Shown one piece after another: positions 52,007 to 63,550 of a DNA stretch of 64,000 nt. The first letter of the stretch is position 1. Each line of letters starts with the position of its first letter. Source of the stretch: Talinum fruticosum (Eukaryota; Streptophyta; Magnoliopsida; Caryophyllales; Talinaceae); assembly GCA_021018815.1 (NCBI GenBank), contig JAITYX010000003.1:11799501-11863500 (forward strand), written 5' to 3'. Made by a program: the position numbers and the translations under genes. The notes beneath the pieces are model-generated. The model saw nothing but the letters and a program-made list of their open reading frames with translations. It did not search any database and had not been told where the DNA came from.

Positions 52007-53936
52007 TGTAATACCCGTAATTTTATTTGAGTTGGTTATATGAGTTTAATTAATTAATTAATTTTGATTAAATAAATTAGGTCGAATAACTAAAATATAT
52101 ATGTGTATATATATTCGTGATTTTATTTAAGAGAATTATTGTTTGTTTGCTTAACCTTGATTAGTGAAATACAGTACTTTTCTCTCATAACTTGCCGTCC
52201 GGCCCAAATAAGTAAGCGATGCGAGATAGACGGATGTTGAAGTTTATTACCTTTTCTAACTTAACCTAATTCTATGTCTAATTAAAATAAAGATAGGTCT
52301 AAGTAATTTGGGGTTAGGTGTTAATATTAGACAATTAATAACAAAACAAAAAGGGAGAATTAGGTGTTAGATTACTTGGAGGGATTAGTGGAAGGAGCAA
52401 ATAGCTAGCTTTTTGGGTGAGGCCACGCAGCAAGAAAAGAGAGAGAGAGAAGTAAAGGGAGGAAGAGTAGAGAATCGGAGGGCACAGAAAAGCAAGGAAA
52501 CTAGAGAGAGGAAGAGGGGGAGCAGAAGGAGAGGCGAGAGATTGAGAGATATAGTGAGAAAGGGAAGTCCGAGAGAGAGGAAAGTGAGAGTAGAGCAAGG
52601 AGAATGGAGAGCAAAGAGATCGGGAACGCGAGAGCAGGGGCGAAAGGTCGAGAGCTAGAGAGGCCGAGAATAAGAAAGACGGCCGGGGAAAGAGAATCGG
52701 CGAGTGAGCAGAGGAAGCGAGAGATGAGAATCGGAGGCGAGGGAGGGGAGCAGACCGGACCAGAAACATAGAAGAGAGAGAGAGAGAGAGAGCAAGAGAG
52801 ACCGAGAACCGGAGCCCTAACCAAAAGCAAGAGGAAGCGAGAGAGAAACCTAGATTTTGAACCTAAAACAAAGCATCGAGAGCAAAGCGAGAGGGCCAAA
52901 GAGACAGTGGATCGAGAGGAGGAAAGAAAAGGAACCGGATCAACTTCCTTGAATCAATTTCCCAAACCCTAGAATTCAAGGTGGGTGGTCTTATACTCTA
53001 AATTAATAGTAATTTCAAAACTCAATTGAATTTTGTTGTGAATGTTGAATGTTTGTGTTATAGAATGAATTTAGGAAGTAGCTAGGGTTGAATTAGGACA
53101 TGAGAGAATTAGATTGAATTTATTAAGGTGGATTTGGGAACCTAGAAATTTTGATGGAATTACTTGTTAAGGTCGGATGGGTGTTATGGAGATTTCGGTT
53201 AGAAATTGATGTAATTTAAGGCACGAATTAGGAGGTAATGTTTCGGACTAAACCCTTAGGGATTTCTTGAATTTTTGGCGTTGAGAGATAATTATTAATA
53301 TTGGGAAACAATGATTTGGAGTATGAAGGGGAGTATGAGTTTATATCGATTCATGCACAATTGAGGCACGAAAATGGTAAGCGGGTGATTGTTAGGTTAA
53401 TTGAGTTTAGAACATATCTAAATCCTTGAGATTAAACTAAGCTTGAAGATAAGCGGAGCTAAAGGAATTTGAGTGGGGAAGTGAAATTAAGAGTTATATG
53501 GCGGAGTATGGGCGAGAAAGAGTTGGTTAATAATGTGGGGACGTAATATGAGAATTTGAGGTAAGGATGACAATTTGTGAGGAGTTGGGACCTTTTGGGT
53601 TAAGTTGTAACTACTTGTGGTTATTGTAGCTCGGAGGAGGTTTAGTTCCTAAATTCGTTGTGCTTGAAGATGAATTGAGTTAAGGAAAATGAATGTTGGA
53701 GTATAGGAAAAGGAGTGGGAAATTGGAGCATCAAGGGAGCATGTATCTATATTGATTGTTTACGGCTTTGGAAACGTAGTGAAATGAGAATTACGTATAT
53801 AGGAATAGGAGATTCTTGTTTGAATAGGTTATGGATGAATATGAGTAGATGCTAGATCCTTGGGTGAATCCTTGAGTTAAGGTGCTAGCTTGGAATATTA
53901 AATCCTAATATGGAGATGCTTGGCATATGAAGTGAC
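52007..53936 (+). repeat. 3' LTR of Tekay-type element, truncated
   Basis: It starts TGTAATACCCGTAATTTTATTTGAG and matches the 5' LTR closely until GAAGTGAC at 53936, equivalent to about 49490. The last 1.26 kb is missing. The purine block (52440-52930) and the following AAG|GTGGGTGG are conserved. Confidence 0.85.
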
Positions 53937-54016
53937 AATCTGTTGTCTACGTTGATCAATGATGTGCCTGATCTTTTTAGACTCGAAGATGTATGTTTTT
54001 GGCTTACTATGTTAAG

Positions 54017-54048
<32 letters not shown>

Positions 54049-54671
54049 ATCCGTGTGTGTGTGTGTGTGAAAGTAGTTAGTAGGACACAGTACTTGAAAT
54101 TGAGAATTTATCATGTATATATTTGCTTTTTAGAAACGAAACTACTCTATATGTAACGATTTCAAGATTTAAAATATATGCATGGTGTTTTTGCTATGTT
54201 CGTATTTTTTTATGTTACTATATATATATATATATATATATATTACCTATAGGAATAGGTTGAGTGTCAATGTGTGATAGAAAATCAAAAATTCATAAAT
54301 GAAATATGTGAATTTACAAAGGAAATTTTGAAACAAAAGGAATTTTGTTTCTAAATTTATTTATGTTAGAAACGAAACATATTAATTTAGAAACGAAAAT
54401 TTCATCTCTAATTGAGGTGAAATCTATTTGGTTTCAACTAGAAACAAAATTTTCAAATTTAGAGACGAAACATTATCTAATATGAAACTAAATTACGTCT
54501 CTGAATTTCATTTCTAATTGAACGAAAATTTCTTTCGTTTCTAAACTCAATTTGCGACGATGGGTTTAGAAACGAAAATTTTTCGTTTCTAATTCATCTG
54601 TAAATTAGAGATGAAAATTTGCACTTTAGAAACAAAAATTTTCGTTTCTAAAACACCTTTTTTTTGTAGTG
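53937..54671. mobile_element. CACTA right-end remnant
   Basis: It ends CCTTTTTTTTGTAGTG at 54671. The last 380 bp carry many TAGAAACGAAA/TTTCGTTTCTA words in both orientations, the subterminal repeat pattern of CACTA elements. No CACTAC left end is found at 53937, so the left part is lost. The element abuts the broken Tekay LTR. TA runs at about 54014-54045 and 54219-54243 and a GT run at about 54052-54068 lie inside. Confidence 0.65.
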
Positions 54672-56549
54672 GTTATCAATTTGTCATAACTTATACCCTA
54701 ACTTTCTCCTTCCTAATTTATTAAACTATTATAAATCATATTTAAGATATTATATAAAGTAATACAGTTTACATAATAATTATATAATTTTACCTTACAC
54801 CAAATAATGGTTGTAAAAATTTATTTTACTTGGGGAGTTAAGAAATATAGAAATAATTTTCCTAAAAACTTTTTTTTTCTACTTCAATTTTTTTAAAGAT
54901 AAATTTTAGCAAAAAAAAATTCAAAAATCATTGGGGGACCACAGCCCCTGGCCCCCTTATTCCGCCATTGTATGTAATGTACTGATTTTGTGAACCATGG
55001 AAAGCTATCTAACCTTTTACCAAAAAAAGAATCATAGGATCAACCCATAACTGAATAACACTAATCCTTCTTTAATACTCCCCATTATAATCTCACTCAA
55101 GTTGATCTAGGTTTTATTCATGTCGATTCTTATGTAGCCCTTTGTTTTTAAATATGATAGAATCTTGCGTACCAACAAGGAATTGACTTGCTTGAAATGG
55201 CTGGTAAGGAAATCATTCGATAATTGGCCAATCAAGGGTGTGAATTTTTTTATTGATATCTGTATACTTTCCTTAAACCTTTATGAAATAGTGTTTTCAA
55301 CTCTCATATTTCAAGTTTTTAATGTAGTTCTCTTTTGTCAAGTAACCTCCATTGAGGAGAAATGAGGTATGTAAATTTCTATATAGTTTATTATAAACAC
55401 GATCTTTAAGTTAATACTATAATTTCTACAATAATTTAATTTTTTAAAGCTATCTAACCATTTTTCATTGGTAGTAACTGCAGAAGTTTTACATGACTTT
55501 CCCAAACCAAACTATGATGTGCGATGGCATTCATGTTGAACATTAACCAAGATATTGACTTCTAAATATAAAAAAATTGACACAAAGCAGATGAAATTCT
55601 CACTAAGATGAAAAAAATAATCATTAACACCTAAGACTTTGGAGTGGATTTAATAAACTTAAAAGTGAGCTCACTTCCAACGCAAGTCATTTTCTTTTTG
55701 GGCATATAACAAAGCCACTAATCATCCTCTAGTGACTTGAGAAGACAACCAGACAATTAACTTTTCAGATACTATCCTTGATCACGGCTATAGTACTTAA
55801 GGGAAGTAGACCATGACATATCTAGCTTCAATAAGGTGAATTACTTTATTTCTTAAGAAATTTATTTGTATGTTCTTGATACATTGGACAAAAAAATAAG
55901 AACAGAAAAAGAATTAATCTTAAATCAAAGTAGGAATTGGAGTCATTGGCTACAAAGAGGTAGTTTTTAGAAATATCAGAGTTTGTTAATCTCATGCCAA
56001 TGTTACAAGAACTTATAGAATATTTTAACGTATTGTATAATTTGGTGTAAAATCTCATACTAATGGTTATTGTCTGATTAAGATTTTTAATAACACACCT
56101 ATTACCATTTAGCAATTGAATTCTGATAAGTAATTACATCATTGTTTTATTTCAACTATTAGCCACCTAATTATGAAAGCGCAAACAAGGCCAACACTTA
56201 ACTAATTAATCTAACCAGTGATTAAGCTTCGCAAAATAAAAATAACAATACCGTGCGTATTAAGTTACTCTTCCAACTTCATAGTTGCAAGAGCACCCAT
56301 ACCATAGATTCATGTTTAGATCTACTGTTACTAGTGGCTCTTCTTGTACCCAACACATAATTCGTTGGCATTTTTTAACTCTTCTTGTCATAGTGGGACA
56401 GGAAATTCTACACCCATTGATAAGCCACTCAAAGTTCTTCCTATATTTGTATATCTTTTAAAAGAGGAAAACACCTCGCTATCATGTGTGTGAAAAAAGG
56501 TGCATAGAACAACCTTGTCCCTTAGTGAAACGTGCCCTGCTGTATTCTC
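54672..56549. other. Intergenic, AT-rich, upstream of AGP gene
   Basis: I see no gene. At 54935-54971 is GGGGACCACAGCCCCTGGCC followed by TTCCGCCATTG, reminiscent of a DNA-transposon end (CAATGGCGGAA in reverse). Frames at 55165-55365 and 55846-56115 have no recognisable domain and lack convincing starts. This is the likely promoter-distal region of the AGP gene. Confidence 0.4.
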
Positions 56550-56550
56550 A

Positions 56551-56560
56551 CTATATATCC
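56551..56560 (+). promoter_or_regulatory. TATA box of AGP gene
   Basis: CTATATATCC lies about 180 bp upstream of the start codon. A CT-rich leader (about 56620-56712, CTCTCTC runs) follows, typical of plant 5' untranslated regions. Transcription would start near 56585. Confidence 0.55.
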
Positions 56561-56740
56561 CATTCCCATCACTATTTTTTTCTATCTCATCTATCATTCC
56601 ATTACCCAACATACCTACCCCTCTCTCTTTAAATTCAACTCTCTACTCTCTCCTCTCTCCTCTTTCTCTCTCTAAATTTGTCTCCCTCCCTCTCTCTCTC
56701 TCTTCATCTGGGCATCACTCTATTTATTCCACTTCATTTA

Positions 56741-57172
56741 ATGGCTTCCTTAAAATTCATCAAAATGATGCTCACCACCCTTCTTTTCATCACAACATTC
56801 AAAACTTCCCTATCTTCAGAATCAGACAATAATCAACCAAATATATCAGCGGAACCAGCATTAGTACCATTCCCACATCTCCTCTCACTTGTTTCTTCCC
56901 CTGTTTCTGCTGATTCTGCATTAACCCCTGATATATTTCCCCTGTTTCCAACCCCTGCGTTTGGTTCCCCACCTCCCCCTTCGAAATCTTCACTGCCCAT
57001 CATCCCTTCAAGCCCCAGTCCCCCAGATCCTGAGTCGTTGGCCTCCCCAAATCCTCAATTTAGTATTTCCCCAACCGGGTCGATGCCAGACTCCTCTGCT
57101 TTTGCTCCCAAGCTCTCCTACTTGACTAGGGTGATCTTGATCTCCATTGCTCTTTTGTTGAATGCCGCTTAA
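56741..57172 (+). CDS. Classical arabinogalactan protein, AGP25/26/27-like
   Basis: The ORF encodes 143 residues and starts at the first ATG after the CT-rich leader. Residues 1-25 (MASLKFIKMMLTTLLFITTF...) form a signal peptide. Residues 34-115 are rich in Pro, Ser and Ala with SP, AP and PP pairs (SPPPP at 76-80, SPSPP at 91-95), which are sites for proline hydroxylation and arabinogalactan addition. Residues 61-70, LTPDIFPLFP, resemble the conserved SPDIxPLxPSP block of Arabidopsis AGP25-27. The last 15 or so residues (VILISIALLLNAA) are hydrophobic and follow small residues (PDSSAFAP), fitting a GPI-anchor signal. The product would be a glycosylated proteoglycan at the outer plasma membrane and wall, with suggested roles in cell growth and signalling. 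It is single-exon, uninterrupted, and the only clearly intact host gene here. Family call from memory of the motifs. Confidence 0.82.
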   Translation: MASLKFIKMMLTTLLFITTFKTSLSSESDNNQPNISAEPALVPFPHLLSLVSSPVSADSALTPDIFPLFPTPAFGSPPPPSKSSLPIIPSSPSPPDPESLASPNPQFSISPTGSMPDSSAFAPKLSYLTRVILISIALLLNAA

Positions 57173-57680
57173 GGTTGAGGTATTGCTTATGGTGCTCACT
57201 TTCATATTTTGTTGATTTCTTTTGATGATAAAGTTGGTATATAGGATTGTATTAATGTTAATAATAATCAAATGACAATTATTGGGGTGTATGATGGAAG
57301 ATATTGTGACTTTTTATGTAATTTTTTCTAATGAGAAGATAATATTTTTGGGGTTAAGAAGGAACTTTCTTTTGCTTTTTAGTGTTCTTTTATTGCTATC
57401 ATTATGGTAGAAGAAGAGATTGGTGCATGAGGGGTTATGAGTGAAAACTTTGGCCTGTTTTCTCTTAGGAATGATGAGGAAATAAGTTAGCTAAAGTCAG
57501 TAGTCCTTTTTGCTTTTCTCTACCATCAATTGAGAAAGCCTTCGTTTTCTCTACTCTTTGTTGGAGCCCTCAAAAGTACCTGAAATATTGGCTTTTAGGG
57601 TTTACTGTTTACAAACAATAATAGTAAAAGTTGGTATCGCGCATCAGCATTGTTCAATGTTCACTCACAGGGCCAAATGC
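57173..57680 (+). other. 3' flank of AGP gene with candidate poly(A) signal
   Basis: No further gene. TTAATAATAATCAAAT at about 57255-57270 is a plausible near-upstream polyadenylation signal about 90 bp after the stop. The rest to 57680 shows nothing notable. Confidence 0.4.
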
Positions 57681-57692
57681 TATGCATAGTTA
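57681..57692. repeat. 12-bp target-site duplication, left
   Basis: TATGCATAGTTA is repeated exactly at 59998-60009. The preceding C is also shared, so 13 bp is possible. Confidence 0.75.
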
Positions 57693-59997
57693 GACCTGGC
57701 AAAGCTGAAAGTTACACTCGCAAAGCCGACCCGAACCGAATGGGTCAACTCGAACAACCCAAAACCCAAACCGAACCGATATCCGAAAGCAGTTGAATTG
57801 ATTTTGACCCGAAAATAGAAATGAACCGACCCGAACCAAACCGACCCGAAAATGTAATGAACCCGATTCAAACCCGAACCGAAACGACCCGATCCGAAAC
57901 CGAACCGACCCAAAACCGAAACCGACCCGAAATATAATTGACTCGATTATGACCCGAACTAAATCAAAACCGAACCAAATCGGACCTTAATTCGAATAAA
58001 AGTGACTCAAACTCGACTCGACTCGAATTTGAATTTGATCCAACCCACATTTTTTTACAAGTCTCTCATAAGAGAGGAAGTTTTCCCTCCAAAATCTAGT
58101 TTGTTTTTTTATTTTATTTTTGTACCTTTTTTTGACAACTAAAATAAGAGAGGAGCTTTCCCTCCAAAATCAAATTGTAATTTGGGATAAAAATTTTGAT
58201 TTTTACTAGAGTAGAAGTAGAGATGAAAATCTTGATTTTTGTTAAACAAATAAGAGGAAAAAAAATAAAAGGTGGAATTTTTTATATTATAATTTTATAA
58301 GATATTATTAATAAAATTTAATTTAATTTAATTAATAAGTTTAGAGAATTTACATTACAAAATAAGTTATTATTTTGTTCATGAAAATGAAGGTAAAATA
58401 TATAATTTAAAGAATAATAAAACGTGTAAATATATATGTAATTTAAAGAATAATGAAATATGTGTAAATATATAAATAATTTAAAAAATAATGAAATATG
58501 TGTACAATATGTAATTTAATTTGTATAAATAAGTTCAATTCGAATTGTATTAGTTTTCACTTTGATTTAGTAAGTTTATTTAGGATTATATTGACTCAAA
58601 CTTATCTAAATCGGGTACGTTTAACGTTAAATATAGTCATTACATGAATAAGTCAAGTACTTAACTAATATCGATGAGACTTGGTTTAGTAAATTAGTAG
58701 TCATTACCATGTCTCGGTATCTCACAACTATGTTTTTATTAATCTGTACTAGTTTGAATTTGACCAAATTGATATTAAATTTACCTCTAGATTAATGTTC
58801 AAATTAGTTCAATTAATTGGTTGAAAAATTATAATACAAGATGATAATCGTAAGTTAAGTACTTATGAGTTGAGTAATAACCGATTGACTGATCGACTAG
58901 ATATTCTTCTTAGTTGGTTATTATGACTAGTGGTCGATGAATATTCAGCTTTTATTTTGATTTATCAAGATCATTAGATTGTATCGACTCGAGCTTATCT
59001 AAGTTATTCTAACATTATCTTTATAAATTTAACATCAAATATAATCATTCTAAAAATTCGAACCGTTGCCATTTAGTCTATTAGTATTGTTATTATGTCG
59101 ATATTTCGCAATTTCGATTTTATTAATTTATGTAGTTTGTAGATAAGTTCGGTTGAAGTTGTACTAGTTCGAATTTGACCAAATCGACTTGGCATCGTAT
59201 GAAATTAAACATCAAATTATGGTTCACATTAATTCAATTCATTCATTACAAATTACAATTCATCAAAGTAAATTCAGTTAATCATAACTCTCTTATATCT
59301 ATCGATCTGTTTTTGTCTTGCGATTTTATTTTCGATACTTATCAATAAGTTTGAGTTGGATTATACATATGTGACGTATTGAAATATCAACTTGGTTTAT
59401 TTTGTTTTAAATTTAGAATCAAATATTCAAATTTTGCTTGTTTACACTTATAAGTTATATCTCTTAAAAGTTACTAGTACTTTTTTTTTTTTAATAAACA
59501 ACGTTCCATTTTTAATCTGTACAAAAACAAACGTGTAAAATAAAAAAAACTAATATTAATAATATATTAACTTTATAAAATTTTATTTTTCTTCAACTCA
59601 AAAAGGTTTTGTAAAAAAATTTGACACGACACGACCGAATATCAACCCGGCCCAAAAGTGTCCCGACTCGATTTTAACCCGATCTAAAGTTAACCCGAAA
59701 TCATACTCGAAACTCACCCGAATTGACATTGACCCAATTCAAACCGAAAATGACCCAAAGTTGACCCGATCCGAAATTAACCCAAACCAAACTCGAACCC
59801 GAACCGAAACCGAATGAACCCGAACGAAATTGCCCCGAAATTGAGCCGAACCGAAGTTAACCCGAAACGAAACCGAACAAACCCGAACGAGATTGACCGA
59901 AGTTGACCCGAACGCGAAAGCGAAGCAACGCGAACAAGATTGACCGAAGTTAACCCAAACCGAACTAACACAAATCGAATAACCCGATTGCCGAGTC
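57693..59997. mobile_element. Non-autonomous TIR element with CCGAACC-type arrays, 2.3 kb
   Basis: The ends are GACCTGGCAA and TTGCCGAGTC, a 10-bp imperfect inverted repeat (8 of 10). Next to each end is a 350-390-bp zone of degenerate GACCCGAACCGA/AACCCGAA repeats (57709-58045 and 59620-59990). These are in the same orientation at both ends, not inverted. The middle (58050-59615) is AT-rich with no ORF. GACCTGGCAAA followed by CCCGACC-type arrays is common in plant genomes; I cannot name the superfamily. The 12-bp duplication is longer than the usual 9-11 bp of Mutator-like elements. Confidence 0.65.
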
Positions 59998-60009
59998 TAT
60001 GCATAGTTA
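59998..60009. repeat. 12-bp target-site duplication, right
   Basis: TATGCATAGTTA matches 57681-57692 exactly. Confidence 0.75.
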
Positions 60010-60332
60010 TGTATCTCTCCTGGGCCTTACTGATGAAAGAGTATGATATTGATATAACATTTTTTCTATGAAGAAGACAGAAAGTCTTTTGGTAGTCAAT
60101 TTCTCAAAATCAACACAAAAAATGTATTATTGTTAATGTTAAATCTTTTCCCCTTAGACCAAATAACCTTTGGCTCACAGTTACTAAGGAAATTAACCTT
60201 AGGATATTGAGTAAATTTATAATAGACTTGTAAAGGGCAAAAGACATTTAGGTGCTAGTTTGTGCTGGAAAATTTTTTCCTCCCCACTCACTCTCACTCT
60301 CACTCTTCTCTCCTCTCCCTCCCCTCCCCCGG
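60010..60332. other. Intergenic spacer
   Basis: This is the continuation of the AGP 3' flank after removal of the TIR element. No gene. A CT-rich run (CACTCTCACTCTCACTC and following) begins at about 60285 and leads into the hairpin. Confidence 0.4.
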
Positions 60333-61668
60333 CCAGTGTCTCTCTCTCTCACCCCTTTCTCAATCACTCTGTCTCTCTCTCTCCTTCCCCCTTTATCTAT
60401 CTCCTCTTTCTTCATATCTTTTTCTAAATAATTAATTTAAATAAAAATAAAAATATTTTATTTCAAAAATACATTATGCTTATAAAAAATTTTATATTTT
60501 TTAAAATAAAAACTAATCATTTATATTATAGATAATTTTTTAAAAGTTTTTCAATGATAAAACTATATGACATTTTAAATTTTAGTTTTATTATTTATTT
60601 TTTAATATATCATTATATATTTTTTAAGGTACTATTATAAATTTATACATGTTAATTTAAATATATATATATACAACTTAATATTTATTAATTTTTAAAA
60701 TAATAAAAAATAAAATTTTATTTAAAATTTGTCAACTTAATCCCCTTAAGCAAGAAAAGTATAGTAGAGAACCATATTATAAAAATATAATAAACACAAT
60801 TATAAAATCTTATAATTTTAAGATTTTATAAATGATATTTTGAATAAGATTTTGTAATCATGTGATTTTGTAAATGTTATCCGGGTTTACATAGTTACAA
60901 TGTTAGGATAACGGGTTTTCTCAAAATAAAAATAAAAATTATTTTATTTTCAAAACATATTATTTTTTAAATAATTTTATATTTTTTGTTTTTGATAAAA
61001 AATTAGTTATTAATATTTTTTAAATATAGGTTGAGTGGAAAAAAACCTGTTATCGTGAAATTTTAATTATATAAACCCGAAAAAACACTTACAAAATCAT
61101 AGGATTACAAAATCTTATTCAAAAATTTCATTTACAAAATCTTAAAAGCACAAGACTTAAGACAATCTTCATTATATCACAATATAATTCTCTACTATAC
61201 TTCTCTTACTTAAGGGGATCAAGTTGACAAAATATTAAATAAATTTTTAATTTTGTATTATCTAAAAATCAATCAATATTAAGTTGTATATATATTTTTA
61301 GGTTAACACGTATAAATTTATATATTATAAGTAATACCAACAATCACTTTAACTAATAAGATAAATGTATAATGATACCTTAAAAAATATGAATAATAAA
61401 AATAAAATATTAAATGTTAAATAGCTTTATCATTGAAAAACTTTAAACAAATTATTTATAATATAAATGATTAATTTTTATTTAAAATATATAAAAATAT
61501 TTATAAAAATAATATATTTTTAAAATAAAATAAATTTTTATTTTCATTAAAAAAACTATTTAGAAAAAGATGTAGAGGAAGAGACAGAGATAAAAGGGGA
61601 GGAGAGAGATAAAGATAGAGACTGAGAAATGGGAATGAGAGAGAGAGAGAGAGAGTGTGTGTGACACA
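60333..61668. repeat. Long imperfect inverted repeat (hairpin), about 600-bp arms
   Basis: The left arm 60333-60922 and right arm 61038-61668 are reverse complements with scattered differences; the loop is about 115 bp of AT-rich DNA. Matching landmarks are CCCCTTAAG-AAG-AAAGTATAGTAGAGAA (left, about 60741) with TTCTCTACTATACTTCTC (right, about 61181); CTTTTTCTAAATA with TATTTAGAAAAAG; and GGATAACGGGTTTT with AAAACCTGTTATCG. The outer ends are CT/GA microsatellites. No ORF. It could be a foldback or MITE-like transposon, or a source of long hairpin RNA. Confidence 0.8.
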
Positions 61669-62400
61669 GCCAATGCGCCCATTATACACTTGGTCATATA
61701 GTGTTAGATACATTCCTTTAAAAAGGTTTATCATCTTTAATAAAAGATTTATCAATTTTTTAAAAAAGTTCATGAAATATACATAATAGTTATATATATA
61801 TATATAGAGGTTCATTTTGTCTGCACCAAAAAATATAGGTTCATTTTGTAAACTTATAAATTTGCATCTCATATCTAAAATTTAACAACTTTGGTTAAAT
61901 AATATCACTTAAAACTGATATCTTCCTAACAAATTATCAACTTTGAATTCAGAATTCATTTCATTCAAACAAAAATCATAAATTTAAAAGATTAATCATC
62001 ACATAAAAGGGTTATATTAAATTGTACTTAAAGTGTTTGATGAAACTCCCCAACCAAATTTATACGGGTAGTGAGCAAGAATGCTCTATTATATCCGAAG
62101 TGAATGTTTTAAATGTTGACTCCGGTCATAATATCGATGACAATATTGAGGATGATAATCAAACAAACCAAATAATCATTAATAAAGTTATCCAATTGTT
62201 TGCTTTATTGTATGAAAACACAAGAAATATTAACTACAAGTTTTGAAAAGTTTATTACATTCTATATTATATTTTTAAAGCCATAGTTTATATTATGTTA
62301 TAAAAAAATGTTCACTACATAATTAAAAAAGATTCACTGCATAATAAAAAATGTTCACTTGCAAACAAAAAAAAATAACGAAGAAAAAAAAAAGTCATAT
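61669..62400. other. AT-rich intergenic region
   Basis: It carries a TA run near 61790-61805 and A-rich stretches. A 68-codon plus-strand frame from ATG 62040 to 62246 (acidic, HNIDDNIEDDNQTNQ) resembles no family I know. No promoter or intron structure supports it. Confidence 0.35.
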
Positions 62401-62715
62401 GCTAGTTTAGGCATTATAGTTTTAAAGTCATGTTTTACATATAACAAAGAACCAAAAAATGTTTGGTTGAAATTACAAATAGGTTGAACATGTATGCATC
62501 CTATTTTAACTTAAGTTTAATAATTTGAAATTTAGAATTCATCTGCTAGTTTAGATATTATATTTTTAAAGGCATACTTTAGATACAACAAAGAAAAAGA
62601 AAATGTTTGATTGAAATTATAAATAGGTTGAACATGTATGCATGCTATTTTGACTTGACTTTAATAATTTGAAATTTAAAGTCATTGTTTAGATACAACA
62701 AAGGTTTATCGTTTG
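62401..62715. repeat. 144-bp tandem repeat, about 2.2 copies
   Basis: GCTAGTTTAG starts units at 62401 and 62545, each with TTTAAAG-CAT, AACAAAGAA, AATGTTTG(G/A)TTGAAATTA, AAATAGGTTGAACATGTATGCAT and TTTAATAATTTGAAATTTA. A third partial unit begins near 62689 (TTTAGATACAACAAAGG). Confidence 0.8.
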
Positions 62716-63540
62716 GAAACAAAAATTCATTAAATACTAGTAAATGTTCATCATTTGGAAACAAAGATTTATTGAATACTAGTAATTCATTATTTTGAAC
62801 TAAGTTTAATAACTTACAACTTAGAAGTCATCCATTTGAAAAAATTCATGCAAATCATTTTAAGAGATTGATGGCTCAAAATAATAATAAGGTCAATCAG
62901 TCAAAATTATTCCAAGAAAAGAGCACAACAAAGGAGCAGAAAATAAAGGACATATGTTGGATAGTTAGACATCAATTACTTAAAAGGAAAAGGGTATGTA
63001 AAAAATGGATAGAAAGGCTGTAATTGAGGCCTCTACTGGGTATGTCTAATAAAATTTTGTATTCCAAATATTTGATATGTTTAATGGTGAAAATTTACTC
63101 TCTTTCCCAAACAAAATATAAAAAGAGTAGTATAAGTCTAATTATAAAATGAAATAAGAAAATAACTCATAGAAGTATGCTGAAAAATTTAAAAAATTGA
63201 AATTTATACAAATTAATTTGTAGGTATTTAATATTGTAAATAAAAAAGGAGCAAAAATTAGAAAAGGAAAGGAATAAAAGAAAAGGCAATAAGGAATGAA
63301 TGGAATGAAATTTTTAATAAAATTGATCCATTAATAACAATGTGTCAAAAACAATAATATTAAAATAATAATGAAAGTTGGAAAAAATAAATGAACAAAA
63401 CAAATATTTAAAACAATATAGTGCTCCAACAAGCCTCGAACCCACGTTTGTATAGACATGTGTCGAGCATTATGCAACCCAACCATTAGTCATGTGCTCA
63501 ACATATGAAAGGATGTAAACTCTAAATTTTATATAATGTA
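62716..63540. other. AT-rich intergenic region
   Basis: A short duplicated phrase (TCGTTTGGAAACAAA-ATTCATT and TCATTTGGAAACAAAGATTTATT) lies at about 62707-62775. No gene, RNA gene or mobile-element end was recognised. Confidence 0.35.
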
Positions 63541-63550
63541 ATCTGAGAGT

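Larger units (their letters stand above)
47528..53936 (+). mobile_element. Tekay/Del-type chromovirus, internally deleted
   Basis: 5' LTR 47528-50752, degenerate PBS, 1254 bp of interior, PPT and 3' LTR 52007-53936 (right part missing). The 3' interior end GAATTTTGGGGACAAAATTC-TTTTAAGGGG is the well-known Tekay/Del signature just before TGTAATACCC. No gag, protease, RT, RNase H or integrase is readable in the interior, so it is a large-deletion derivative that kept only cis signals. Confidence 0.85.

Noticed and set aside
54930..54971. Possible DNA-transposon end (CAATGGCGGAA in reverse with GGGGGCCAGGGG)
   Set aside because: Only one end visible, no partner or target duplication found.
55165..55365. 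Plus-strand frame with NWPIKGVNFF, briefly considered as a phosphoribosyltransferase fragment
   Set aside because: The resemblance is limited to a few residues and no catalytic motif follows.
62040..62246. 68-codon acidic frame (HNIDDNIEDDNQTNQ)
   Set aside because: No homologous family recalled, no promoter or neighbour support; could be a decayed transposase piece but nothing shows it.
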